64,000 bases of DNA, taken from assembly GCF_014636275.1 (NCBI RefSeq), contig NZ_BMEB01000003.1, positions 248,001 through 312,000 of the forward strand, read 5' to 3'. The notes beneath the pieces are model-generated. The model was not told the DNA's origin, ran no database searches, and saw nothing but the letters and a program-made list of their open reading frames with translations. The stretch comes from Cellulomonas carbonis. GTDB lineage: Bacteria; Actinomycetota; Actinomycetes; Actinomycetales; Cellulomonadaceae. This document shows positions 52,328-62,891 of this stretch, one piece after another. The translations under genes were made by a program, and so were the position numbers. Within the stretch, counting starts at the first letter, position 1; each line of letters starts with the position of its first letter.

Positions 52328-54847
52328 GTGCTGACCGCGCAGGACCTCCACGAGCGGGCCGTCGCGCACGGCAACGCGGGGCGGCACGCGCTCGCGGCAC
52401 GCACGCTCGCACGCGCGGCCGAGCGCACCACGGACCCGGACCTCGTCGCGCGCATCGCCGGGACGCGCGCGTACCTCCTGGCCGAGACGGGCGACCCCGA
52501 CCAGGCCCTCGCGCTGTGCCGCGCGGCGCTGGCCGCGCCCGGGCTGTCGCGACGCACGCGCGCGCTGCTCGTGAGCCAGGTCGGCCTCGTCGAGCTGCGT
52601 CGCGGCGACCTCGACGCCGCGCTCGAGCACCTCACGGCCGCGACGGGCGCCCTCGCCGACGACCCCGCGCGCCTGGGGCGGGTGCTGCTCAACCGCGGGC
52701 TCGCGCACCTCGACCACGGCCAGGTGCTGCGGGCCGAGCGCGACTTCGGCGCGGCCGCCGAGCAGCTCGAGCTGGCCGGGGAGGTGGTCGAGGAGGCCAA
52801 GGCGCGGCACAACCACGGGTACGCGGCGCTCGTGCGCGGCGACCTCGTCCGCGCGCTGCGCCTCATGGAGCGGGCGCGTGAGGTCCTCGTCGGGCTCTCG
52901 CCCGTGACGCTCGCGGTGTGCGACCTGGACCGTGCTGCGGTGCTCGCCGCGGCCGGCGAGACGACCGAGGCGGTGCGGCTGCTCACCGCGGTCGCGCGCG
53001 TCTTCGGCTCCCGGCGGCTGCACCAGGCCCAGGCCGACGCGGAGCTCGCGCTCGCGGGCGCGCTGCTCGGCACGGACGTGACCGCGGCGGCCGTTGTGGC
53101 CAGCCGTGCGGCGCGCCGGTACCGCACCCGGGGCAACGCACTGGGCGCCGCACGCGCCGACGCGTGCGCGTTGACGGCCGAGGTGCTCGGCGGGCCGGGC
53201 CGCGTCCGGCCGGGCAGCGTCCAGCCACCTCGTGCCCCGTCCGGACGCGTCGAGGACCTCGCGGCCCGGCTGGACGCGTCGTCGGCGGAGCTCGCCGCGC
53301 GGGGCCTCACCGCCGAGGCGACCGCGCTGCGCCTCCAGCGCGCCCGCCTCGAGCTGCGCACCGGCCGGCCCGCCGACGCCGCCGCCAGGCTGCGGCGGGT
53401 GCGCGTCACGCCCCGCGCACCCGTGCTCGTCCGCGTCCTGGAGCGCGAGGTCCGGGCCGAGGTCGCCGCCGCCCAGGGCGCGACCCGGCGGGTCCTCGCG
53501 CACGCGGCGGCGGGCCTCGACGAGCTCGAGACCTGGCAGGCCGCGTCGGGCAGCGTCGACCTCCAGAGCGGGCTCGCCCTCCACGGCCGGGGGCTCGTCC
53601 TCGAGGGGATCCGGGCCGCGGTGTCGACGCGCGACCCCGCACGCGTGCTCGAGTGGTCCGAGCGCGCGCGGGGGCTCGCGAGCCGCGTGGCCCCGCTACG
53701 TCCGCCGTCCGACCCGGCGACGGCCGCCGACCTCACGGAGCTGCGCCGGCTGCGGCTGCTCGGGACACCGGGTGCGGGCCCGGGGGGCCGGCGCGAGGCG
53801 GTGCTGCGCGCAGCGGTGCTGCGCGACGCCGTCCGGCGCCGTGGGTGGGAGCGCGAGGGGCACGGCGTCGTCGGGACCGTGCCGTCGCTCGACGACGTCG
53901 TCCCGGCGCTCGCCGCGACGGACGCCGACCTCGTGACCTACCTGTGGTCGGGCGACCGGCTCACGGCGCTCGTCGTGTCGGGGCGTGCGCACCTCGTCGA
54001 CCTCGGGCCGTGGGCGCCCGTGCGCGCCCTGCTCGACGGTCTGCTCGCGGACCTCGACGCGGCCGGTGCCGACCTCCCCGCGCCCCTCGCCGCCGTCGTC
54101 GCCGGGGCCCTCGACGAGCGGCTCACCCGCCTCGACGCCGTGCTCGGGCTCCCGGTCGCGCGGCTGCTGCGCCGGGACCGCGCGGTGCTGACCGTGCCGG
54201 GCGCGCTCGCGGGCGTGCCGTGGGACGCGCTGGACACCTTCCGCGGACGCTCGCTCACGCGCCCGACGTCGGTCGGCCGCTGGCTCGAGCAGGGGCGCGC
54301 ACCCCGGGCGCCCCGCACCGCGGGGTTCGCGGCCGGGCCCGACGTGCCGCGGGCCGCCGACGAGGTCCGCGCCGCGGCGGCCGCGTGGGCGCCGCACGCC
54401 GTCGTCCTCGACCACCCCGCGTCCACGGAGGCGGTCGCGGCCGTGGCCCGGTCCGTCGACGTGCTGCACGTCGCCGCGCACGGGCGGCACTCGGCGGACA
54501 ACCCGCTGTTCTCGGGCCTCGAGCTGGGCGACGGGCCGTGGTTCGGGTACGACGTCGACCGCCTCGACGCCGTGCCCGCCGTCGTCGTGCTGTCGGCGTG
54601 CGAGCTCGGCCGCTCGGCGCAGGGGTGGGGCCGGGAGGCGCTCGGGATGGCGCAGGCGTGGCTGCACGCGGGCGCGCGGTGCGTCGTCGCGGCCGGGTCC
54701 GCCGTCAACGACGCCGTCGCGGGCGACCTCCTCGCCGAGGTGCACCGCCGCCTCGCGCGCGGCCGGGCGCCGTCGGACGCGCTGCGCGAGGCGACCGCCG
54801 CGCTCGGGGTCCGCACGTCGTTCGCGGTGCACGGCGCGGGGTGGTGA
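52328..54847 (+). CDS. TPR-CHAT (caspase-like) protease
   Basis: An 839-aa protein. Residues ~1-480 are tetratricopeptide-like helical repeats (for example AYLLAETGDPDQALALCRAAL, VGLVELRRGDLDAALEHL, RGLAHLDHGQVLRAERDF). The C-terminal CHAT domain has the caspase-type dyad His718 (HVAAHGRHS) and Cys758 (VVLSACELG). CHAT proteases are separase/caspase relatives that cut specific partners after activation through the TPR part. GTG 52328 lies 3 nt after the subtilase stop. In one operon with a sigma factor and a subtilase, it probably acts in a proteolytic signalling chain. Confidence 0.93.
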   Translation: MLTAQDLHERAVAHGNAGRHALAARTLARAAERTTDPDLVARIAGTRAYLLAETGDPDQALALCRAALAAPGLSRRTRALLVSQVGLVELRRGDLDAALEHLTAATGALADDPARLGRVLLNRGLAHLDHGQVLRAERDFGAAAEQLELAGEVVEEAKARHNHGYAALVRGDLVRALRLMERAREVLVGLSPVTLAVCDLDRAAVLAAAGETTEAVRLLTAVARVFGSRRLHQAQADAELALAGALLGTDVTAAAVVASRAARRYRTRGNALGAARADACALTAEVLGGPGRVRPGSVQPPRAPSGRVEDLAARLDASSAELAARGLTAEATALRLQRARLELRTGRPADAAARLRRVRVTPRAPVLVRVLEREVRAEVAAAQGATRRVLAHAAAGLDELETWQAASGSVDLQSGLALHGRGLVLEGIRAAVSTRDPARVLEWSERARGLASRVAPLRPPSDPATAADLTELRRLRLLGTPGAGPGGRREAVLRAAVLRDAVRRRGWEREGHGVVGTVPSLDDVVPALAATDADLVTYLWSGDRLTALVVSGRAHLVDLGPWAPVRALLDGLLADLDAAGADLPAPLAAVVAGALDERLTRLDAVLGLPVARLLRRDRAVLTVPGALAGVPWDALDTFRGRSLTRPTSVGRWLEQGRAPRAPRTAGFAAGPDVPRAADEVRAAAAAWAPHAVVLDHPASTEAVAAVARSVDVLHVAAHGRHSADNPLFSGLELGDGPWFGYDVDRLDAVPAVVVLSACELGRSAQGWGREALGMAQAWLHAGARCVVAAGSAVNDAVAGDLLAEVHRRLARGRAPSDALREATAALGVRTSFAVHGAGW

Positions 54848-54955
54848 GCGGCCCGCTCAGTCCCGGTCCCCCCACCGGTCAGGTACGGAGAAGCACGGTG
54901 TCGGTGGCCCGCCCTAGCGTGGGGCCGAGCGCATCCCGAGGACGGAGAGCCCAGC

Positions 54956-57364
<2,409 letters not shown>

Positions 57365-57484
57365 CGGGGGCACATGCTCTCCGCCCCTGCCGGCCGCCCG
57401 CGGGCACCCCGCCGCGGCGAGGCGACCGGCGCGATCCGCCCTGTCCGCCTAGGGTTGACCGGACGGCAGCGGCAGGAGAGGTGC

Positions 57485-58240
57485 ATGACTGAGGCGACCC
57501 GCGTCCCGGTGGACGGCGACGACCGAGCGGGCGGCCTGACGAGGCGGCGCAGGTGGCCGTGGGTCGTGCTCGTGCTCGCCGTGGTCGTCGCGGTCGTCGT
57601 CGCCGTGCTGTTCCTCGCGAACGACCGCGAGCCCGAGGCGGCGCCGCAGCCGGCCGACCCCGAGGTCGTCACGCTCCCCGTCCCGACGCCGACGATCGAC
57701 CCGATCGACGTCGAGCCCGGGACGCGCTTCTTCGAGTCGCTGCCGCGGACCGTGCTCGAGTACGCGCTGACCGAGAGCACCGCCGACCAGGCAGCCGTCG
57801 CCTCGGGGGCGGTCGAGGCGTACCGCCTCGTGCTGGGCGACGGCGGGACGACCGAGGTCGTCGTCCTCGCGAGCCAATGGCGCGACGCGGACGCCGCAGG
57901 CGCGGCGTTCGACGAGCTGCTCGCCGCCGAGGCGGCGGCCGCGGGCATCCCCGTCGACCAGGTGGGCACCCCGACGGGGTCGGCCGACGACGCCGCGGCG
58001 GGCGAGCAGACGCAGGACCCCGCCGCCCCCACCGAGGAGCCGACGGAGCCGGCCGCCCCGACCGAGCCGACCCTCGAGCAGGGTCCGGTCGAGGTCGACG
58101 GGACGCAGGTCGGGCGCTACCTGCTCGTCACGCGACCGGACGGCTCGGGCACGGTGCACTGGACCAACGGCACCGCGCTCCTCCGGCTGGACGGCCCGGC
58201 CACGGCCGTGCGCGACGTCTACGCGGCGTTCCCGCTGTGA
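57485..58240 (+). CDS. Single-pass membrane protein with extracytoplasmic domain
   Basis: A 251-aa protein. A basic motif (TRRRR) precedes one membrane helix at about residues 24-45, followed by a Pro-rich linker and a soluble domain. The domain is interrupted by an Asp/Glu/Pro/Thr-rich insert (about 180-205: [13 protein letters not shown]). No catalytic motif was seen and the family is not recognised. GGAGAGG precedes the ATG, and TAGGGT near 57450 may be the -10 box. Its relation to proC downstream is unclear. Confidence 0.7.
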   Translation: MTEATRVPVDGDDRAGGLTRRRRWPWVVLVLAVVVAVVVAVLFLANDREPEAAPQPADPEVVTLPVPTPTIDPIDVEPGTRFFESLPRTVLEYALTESTADQAAVASGAVEAYRLVLGDGGTTEVVVLASQWRDADAAGAAFDELLAAEAAAAGIPVDQVGTPTGSADDAAAGEQTQDPAAPTEEPTEPAAPTEPTLEQGPVEVDGTQVGRYLLVTRPDGSGTVHWTNGTALLRLDGPATAVRDVYAAFPL

Positions 58241-58318
58241 CGGGTCGCCCGCGTCCCGCCGGCTGACACGCACGCGCCGCTACGCTCACGGCACCGTCGT
58301 CCTGAACCGGAGGCCCTC

Positions 58319-59158
58319 ATGAGCGAAGCGCCACCCGCGGCTCCCGTCCGGTCCGTCGCCCTGCTCGGCGGCGGCGTCATGGGCGAGGCGATCCTCGCGG
58401 CCGTCCTGCGCGCGGGGGTCCCCGCCGGCGGCGTGGCCGTGTGCGAGCGCCGCGCCGAGCGCGCCGACGAGCTGCGTGACCGGTACGGCGTGCGCACGAC
58501 CGACGACCTCGCCGACGCCGTGCGCGGCGCGGAGGTCGTCGTCGTCGCGCTCAAGCCGGGCGACGTCCGGGCCGCGCTGACGGAGGTCACGGACCACCTC
58601 GCGCCCGGTGCCGTCGTGCTGAGCGTCGCGGCGGGCCTGACGACGGCCTTCTACGAGCGACTGCTCCCCGAGGGCACACCCGTGCTGCGCGTCATGCCGA
58701 ACACGCCCGCGCTCGTCGGCGCGGGGGCGTCGGCGGTGGCGCCCGGTCGCTCGGCGACACCCGAGCACGTCGCGACGGGGACGGCGCTGCTGGCCGCGAC
58801 CGGCCTGGTCGTGGCCGCGGCGGAGAAGGACATGGACGCGGTGACGGCGATCTCGGGCTCGGGACCGGCGTACGTGTTCGCGCTCGTCGACGCCCTCGCC
58901 GAGGCGGGCGTGGTCCTGGGGCTCACGCGCGACCGCGCGCTCGAGCTCGCGACCGCGACGTTCCGCGGGGCGGTCGCGCTGCTCGACGAGACGGGCGAGC
59001 ACCCCGTCGTCCTGCGCGAGCGCGTGACCTCGCCCGGTGGAACGACCGCCGCGGGGCTGCGCCAGTTCGACGCGCACGCCGTGCGGGCCGCGGTCGTCGC
59101 GGCGGCGGAGGCCGCACGGGACCGGTCCCGTGCCCTGAGCGCCGAGCTCGAGGGATGA
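58319..59158 (+). CDS. proC: Pyrroline-5-carboxylate reductase
   Basis: A 279-aa enzyme of normal ProC length. The NADPH motif is LLGGGVMGEAILAAVLRAG; VVVVALKPGDV, VMPNTPALVGAGASA and the C-terminal signature RVTSPGGTTAAGLRQFD are typical. It makes proline from pyrroline-5-carboxylate. CGGAGG precedes ATG 58319, and TACGCT at 58281 fits a -10 box. The LacI regulator gene starts inside its stop (ATGA), an unexpected coupling of proline synthesis with arabinose control. Confidence 0.96.
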   Translation: MSEAPPAAPVRSVALLGGGVMGEAILAAVLRAGVPAGGVAVCERRAERADELRDRYGVRTTDDLADAVRGAEVVVVALKPGDVRAALTEVTDHLAPGAVVLSVAAGLTTAFYERLLPEGTPVLRVMPNTPALVGAGASAVAPGRSATPEHVATGTALLAATGLVVAAAEKDMDAVTAISGSGPAYVFALVDALAEAGVVLGLTRDRALELATATFRGAVALLDETGEHPVVLRERVTSPGGTTAAGLRQFDAHAVRAAVVAAAEAARDRSRALSAELEG

Positions 59159-60180
59159 GCGCCGCGCGGCCGCCGGCCATGAGCGACGTCGCGGCCCTCG
59201 CGGGCGTGTCGCACCAGACGGTGTCGCGCGTGCTCAACGGCCACCCGTCGGTGCGCGACGAGACGCGTGAGCGCGTCCTGGCCGCGATCGGGGAGCTCGG
59301 GTACCGCCGCAACACCGCCGCACGCGCGCTCGTCACGCGGCGCAGCGGGATCATCGGCGTCGTCACGTCGGGCTCGGCGCTGTTCGGCCCGACGAGCACG
59401 CTCATCGCGATCGAGAACGCGGCCCGTGAGGCCGGCTACTTCGTGAGCCTCGCGACCGTCGCCGCGTGGGAGCAGGACGGCCTGCGCGCCGTCCTCGAGC
59501 ACTTCCTGAGCCAGGGCGCCGACGGCGTCGTGGTCGTCGCCGCGCACGACGACGCGGTCGAGGCGGTGCGCGAGTTCCCCTCGCCGGTCCCCGTCGTCAT
59601 GGTCGGCCCGCGCGAGCTGCCCGGCGCCGAGCTGCACGCCGTCGCGGTCGACCAGTACGGCGGCGCACGCCTCGCGGTCCGGCACCTGATCGACCTGGGC
59701 CACCGCGACGTCGCGCACCTCGCCGGGCCGCAGGACTGGCTCGACGCGCGGCACCGCGTGCGCGGCTGGCAGGACGAGCTGCGCGCGGCGGGGATCGAGC
59801 CGGGTGCGCCGCTGAGCGGGGACTGGGGCGCCGACCGCGGGTACGAGGTGGGCTGCGAGCTCGTCGCAGGGGGTCGCCTGCCGACCGCCGTGTTCGCGGC
59901 GAACGACCTCCTCGCGCTCGGGCTGCTCCGTGCGTTCGCGGAGAGCGGCGTGCGGGTCCCCGACGACGTGTCGGTGGTCGGCTTCGACGACGTCGCGGGC
60001 TCGGCGCACTTCTTCCCGCCGCTGACGACGGTGCGGCAGGAGTTCGGCGACCTCGGACGCCGGTGCCTCGCGATGCTGCTCGGGCTCATCGAGGGCGACG
60101 ACGCGCCCGCGAGCGTCGTCGAGCCGCACCTCGTCGTCCGGGAGAGCTCCGGCCCGCCGCGGCACGACGGCGACGGCTGA
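59155..60180 (+). CDS. LacI family transcriptional regulator
   Basis: A 341-aa regulator. The helix-turn-helix is MSDVAALAGVSHQTVSRVLNG with the hinge ALVTRRSGIIGVV, followed by a periplasmic-binding-protein-like sugar domain (AVFAANDLLALGLL, VSVVGFDDVAGSAHFFPPLTTV). It overlaps proC by ATGA and lies upstream of araBDA. It most likely binds the operator at 60262 and responds to arabinose or an arabinose phosphate (inference). Confidence 0.93.
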   Translation: MSAARPPAMSDVAALAGVSHQTVSRVLNGHPSVRDETRERVLAAIGELGYRRNTAARALVTRRSGIIGVVTSGSALFGPTSTLIAIENAAREAGYFVSLATVAAWEQDGLRAVLEHFLSQGADGVVVVAAHDDAVEAVREFPSPVPVVMVGPRELPGAELHAVAVDQYGGARLAVRHLIDLGHRDVAHLAGPQDWLDARHRVRGWQDELRAAGIEPGAPLSGDWGADRGYEVGCELVAGGRLPTAVFAANDLLALGLLRAFAESGVRVPDDVSVVGFDDVAGSAHFFPPLTTVRQEFGDLGRRCLAMLLGLIEGDDAPASVVEPHLVVRESSGPPRHDGDG

Positions 60181-60248
60181 CCGGAGGGCGTGGCCGACGT
60201 GGTGCGGGTGAGGTTGGCCCGAACGGGCCATCTAGGACCTCCGGAACC

Positions 60249-60276
60249 TTGACCCCTCCCGTGTGAGCGTTAACAT
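60249..60276 (+). promoter_or_regulatory. araB promoter with overlapping LacI-type operator
   Basis: TTGACC (60249-60254), 16 nt and TAACAT (60271-60276) form a good promoter about 80 nt before araB. The imperfect palindrome TGTGAG-CG-TTAACA at 60262-60275 (central CG, four of six arm pairs) has the LacI-family form and covers the -10 box, so the LacI protein upstream would repress directly. It resembles one CRP half-site but lacks the TCACA half. Confidence 0.65.
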
Positions 60277-60358
60277 CGGTGAGCCGCCGGCACCAGCGGG
60301 CGGCGCACCGTCGCCGCGTCCCCGCGGCGGGTGCACACGCCGTCCCGGACGGAGCGAC

Positions 60359-61978
60359 ATGGCCGTCGAGCCCCCCACCACCGACCTGCGCGCGACCGTC
60401 GCCGAGGGCCGCACCTCGCTGGGCATCGAGCTCGGCTCGACGCGCATCAAGGCGTGCCTGATCGCCGAGGACGGCACGGTCCTCGCGACCGGCGCGCACG
60501 ACTGGGAGAACCAGTTCGTCGACCGGATGTGGACCTACTCGCTCGACGCCGTCTGGACGGGCCTGCAGGAGTGCGTCGCCGAGCTGCTCGCCGACACCGA
60601 GCGGCGCCACGGCGTCCGCCCGACGACCTTCGGCGCGCTCGGCGTCTCCGCGATGATGCACGGCTACCTCGCGTTCGACGCCGACGACGAGCTGCTCGTG
60701 CCGTTCCGGACGTGGCGCAACACCACCACCGAGCGCGCGGCGACCGAGCTGACCGAGCTGTTCGGCTACAACATCCCGCTGCGGTGGTCGGTCGCGCACC
60801 TCTACCAGGCGGTGCTCGACGACGAGCCGCACGTGCCCGACGTCCGCTTCGTCACGACGCTGGCGGGCTACGTCCACTGGCGGCTCACGGGCCGCCGGGT
60901 CCTGGGCGTCGGCGACGCGTCCGGCATGTTCCCGGTCGACCCGGCGACGCACGCGTACGACGAGCGCATGCTCGCCGCCTTCGACGAGCGCGTCGCGGGC
61001 CGCCGTCCCGGGCTGCGCCTCGCCGAGCTCCTGCCCGAGGTGCTGGTCGCCGGCCAGGAGGCCGGTCGGCTCACCGAGGAGGGCGCCGCGCTGCTGGACC
61101 CGACCGGGACGCTCCAGGAGGGTGTGCCGCTGTGCCCGCCCGAGGGCGACGCCGGGACCGGCATGGTCGCGACGAACGCCGTCGCGCCCCGCACCGGGAA
61201 CGTGAGCGTCGGCACGAGCATCTTCGCGATGGTCGTGCTCGAGCGTCCGCTCGAGCGGGTGCACCACGAGCTCGACCTCGTGACGACGCCCGCGGGCGAC
61301 CTGGTCGCGATGGTCCACTGCAACAACGGAGCGAGCGAGCTCGGCGCCTGGGCCGAGGTGTTCGGCCGCTTCGCGACGGTGCTCGGCAGCCCGGCGGCGC
61401 CGGACGAGGTGTTCGGCGCGCTGCTGCGCGAGGCGCTCGAGGGCGACGTCGACGGCGGCGGCCTGCTCGCCTACAACTACCTCTCGGGCGAGCCGATCAC
61501 CGGGCTCACCGAGGGCCGGCCGCTCGTCGTCCGCACGCCCGGCAGCCGGCTGACGCTCGCGAACTTCGTCCGGACGCAGGTCTACGGCGCCTTCGCGACG
61601 CTGAGCCTGGGCATGAAGGTGCTCGCGGGCGAGGGTGTCGAGATCGACACGCTGTTCGCGCACGGCGGTCTGTTCCGGACCGCGGGCGTCGCGCAGCGGC
61701 TGCTCGCGGCGGCGGTCGGCGCACCCGTCGCGGTGGCCCGGACGGCCAGCGAGGGCGGCCCGTGGGGCATGGCCGTGCTCGCGGGCTACCTCGTGGCGGG
61801 GCAGGGGCAGGACCTGGGGTCCTACCTCGACGACCGCGTGTTCGCCGGGGCGGAGGTCGACGTGGTCGAGCCCGACGCCGACGACGTCCGCGGCTACGCG
61901 GTCTTCCTCGACCGGTACGTCGCGGGGCTCGCCGTCGAGCGCGCCGCGACCGAGGCGACCGGCAACGACGACGCGTGA
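60359..61978 (+). CDS. araB: FGGY sugar kinase, probable L-ribulokinase
   Basis: A 539-aa FGGY kinase. The N-terminal phosphate motif is LGIELGSTRIKACLIAEDG; other blocks are GVSAMMHGYLAFD, FRTWRNTTT, VGVGDASGMFPVD-like (GVGDASGMFPVD), GNVSVGTSIFAMVVLE and the C-terminal HGGLFRT and ASEGGPWGMAVLAGYL. It phosphorylates L-ribulose, by context with araD and araA; the sequence resembles the xylulokinase-like AraB of actinobacteria rather than E. coli AraB. GGAG precedes ATG 60359. araD follows after 76 nt. Confidence 0.85.
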   Translation: MAVEPPTTDLRATVAEGRTSLGIELGSTRIKACLIAEDGTVLATGAHDWENQFVDRMWTYSLDAVWTGLQECVAELLADTERRHGVRPTTFGALGVSAMMHGYLAFDADDELLVPFRTWRNTTTERAATELTELFGYNIPLRWSVAHLYQAVLDDEPHVPDVRFVTTLAGYVHWRLTGRRVLGVGDASGMFPVDPATHAYDERMLAAFDERVAGRRPGLRLAELLPEVLVAGQEAGRLTEEGAALLDPTGTLQEGVPLCPPEGDAGTGMVATNAVAPRTGNVSVGTSIFAMVVLERPLERVHHELDLVTTPAGDLVAMVHCNNGASELGAWAEVFGRFATVLGSPAAPDEVFGALLREALEGDVDGGGLLAYNYLSGEPITGLTEGRPLVVRTPGSRLTLANFVRTQVYGAFATLSLGMKVLAGEGVEIDTLFAHGGLFRTAGVAQRLLAAAVGAPVAVARTASEGGPWGMAVLAGYLVAGQGQDLGSYLDDRVFAGAEVDVVEPDADDVRGYAVFLDRYVAGLAVERAATEATGNDDA

Positions 61979-62054
61979 GCCGCACCCCCGTCACCCCCGT
62001 GACCCCCGAGGTCCCGCGCAGAGCGGGACGACGCCCGACGCAGGAGGACAGGCC

Positions 62055-62768
62055 ATGACCGCCCAGCTCGACACGTACCCGCAGGCCGTGCGCGACGCGG
62101 TGGCCCGCACGCGCGAGGTCGTCTCGGCGCTGCACGCCGAGCTCCCGCGGTGGGGGCTCGTGGTGTGGACCGCGGGCAACGTCTCCCAGCGCGTCGTCGT
62201 CGACCCCGCGGCGGGGCCGGGCGAGCACGACCTGCTCGTGATCAAGCCGTCGGGCGTGACGTACGACGAGCTGACGCCCGAGGCGATGGTCGTGTGCGAC
62301 CTCGACGGGGAGCTCGTCGACGGCGAGCGGTCGCCGTCGTCGGACACCGCGGCGCACGCGTACGTCTACCGGAACATGCCCGAGGTCGGCGGCGTCGTGC
62401 ACACGCACTCGACGTACGCGACCGCCTGGGCCGCGCGCGGCGAGGAGGTGCCGTGCGTGCTGACGATGATGGCCGACGAGTTCGGCGGGCCCATCCCGAT
62501 CGGCCCGTTCGCGCTGATCGGTGACGACTCGATCGGCCGCGGGATCGTCGAGACGCTGCGCGGGTCGCGCAGCCCCGCCGTCCTCATGCGCAACCACGGA
62601 CCCTTCACGATCGGCAAGGACGCCAAGGCCGCCGTCAAGGCCGCGGTCATGTGCGAGGAGGTCGCCCGGACCATCCACGTCGCGCGTCAGCTCGGCGAGC
62701 CGCTGCCCATCGCGCAGGCCGACGTCGACAGCCTCTACGACCGCTACCAGAACGTGTACGGCCGCTGA
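62055..62768 (+). CDS. araD: L-ribulose-5-phosphate 4-epimerase
   Basis: A 237-aa class II aldolase-fold epimerase, normal AraD length. It has TAGNVSQRV, the phosphate site IKPSGVTYDEL, PSSDTAAHAYVYR, the zinc histidines in VVHTHSTYATAWA and the third in RNHGPFTIG. It converts L-ribulose-5-phosphate to D-xylulose-5-phosphate for the pentose phosphate pathway. CAGGAGG precedes the ATG. It lies between araB and araA. Confidence 0.96.
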   Translation: MTAQLDTYPQAVRDAVARTREVVSALHAELPRWGLVVWTAGNVSQRVVVDPAAGPGEHDLLVIKPSGVTYDELTPEAMVVCDLDGELVDGERSPSSDTAAHAYVYRNMPEVGGVVHTHSTYATAWAARGEEVPCVLTMMADEFGGPIPIGPFALIGDDSIGRGIVETLRGSRSPAVLMRNHGPFTIGKDAKAAVKAAVMCEEVARTIHVARQLGEPLPIAQADVDSLYDRYQNVYGR

Positions 62769-62891
62769 CGCGGCCCGCGCGACCCGACGCGGCCGGCACC
62801 GGCCCACGCAGCCCCGCACCCAGCCCCACCCAGCCCCACCCAGCCTGACGAGACACCGATGACGAGCGCGCACCGCGCTGGAGGAGAGACC

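Noticed and set aside
60262..60275. CRP site before araB
   Set aside because: Only the TGTGA half is present; the symmetry centres on CG, as in LacI operators.
62859..62891. Upstream in-frame ATG for araA
   Set aside because: The GAGGAGAG ribosome site is placed for ATG 62892, and the extra 11 residues do not look like AraA.
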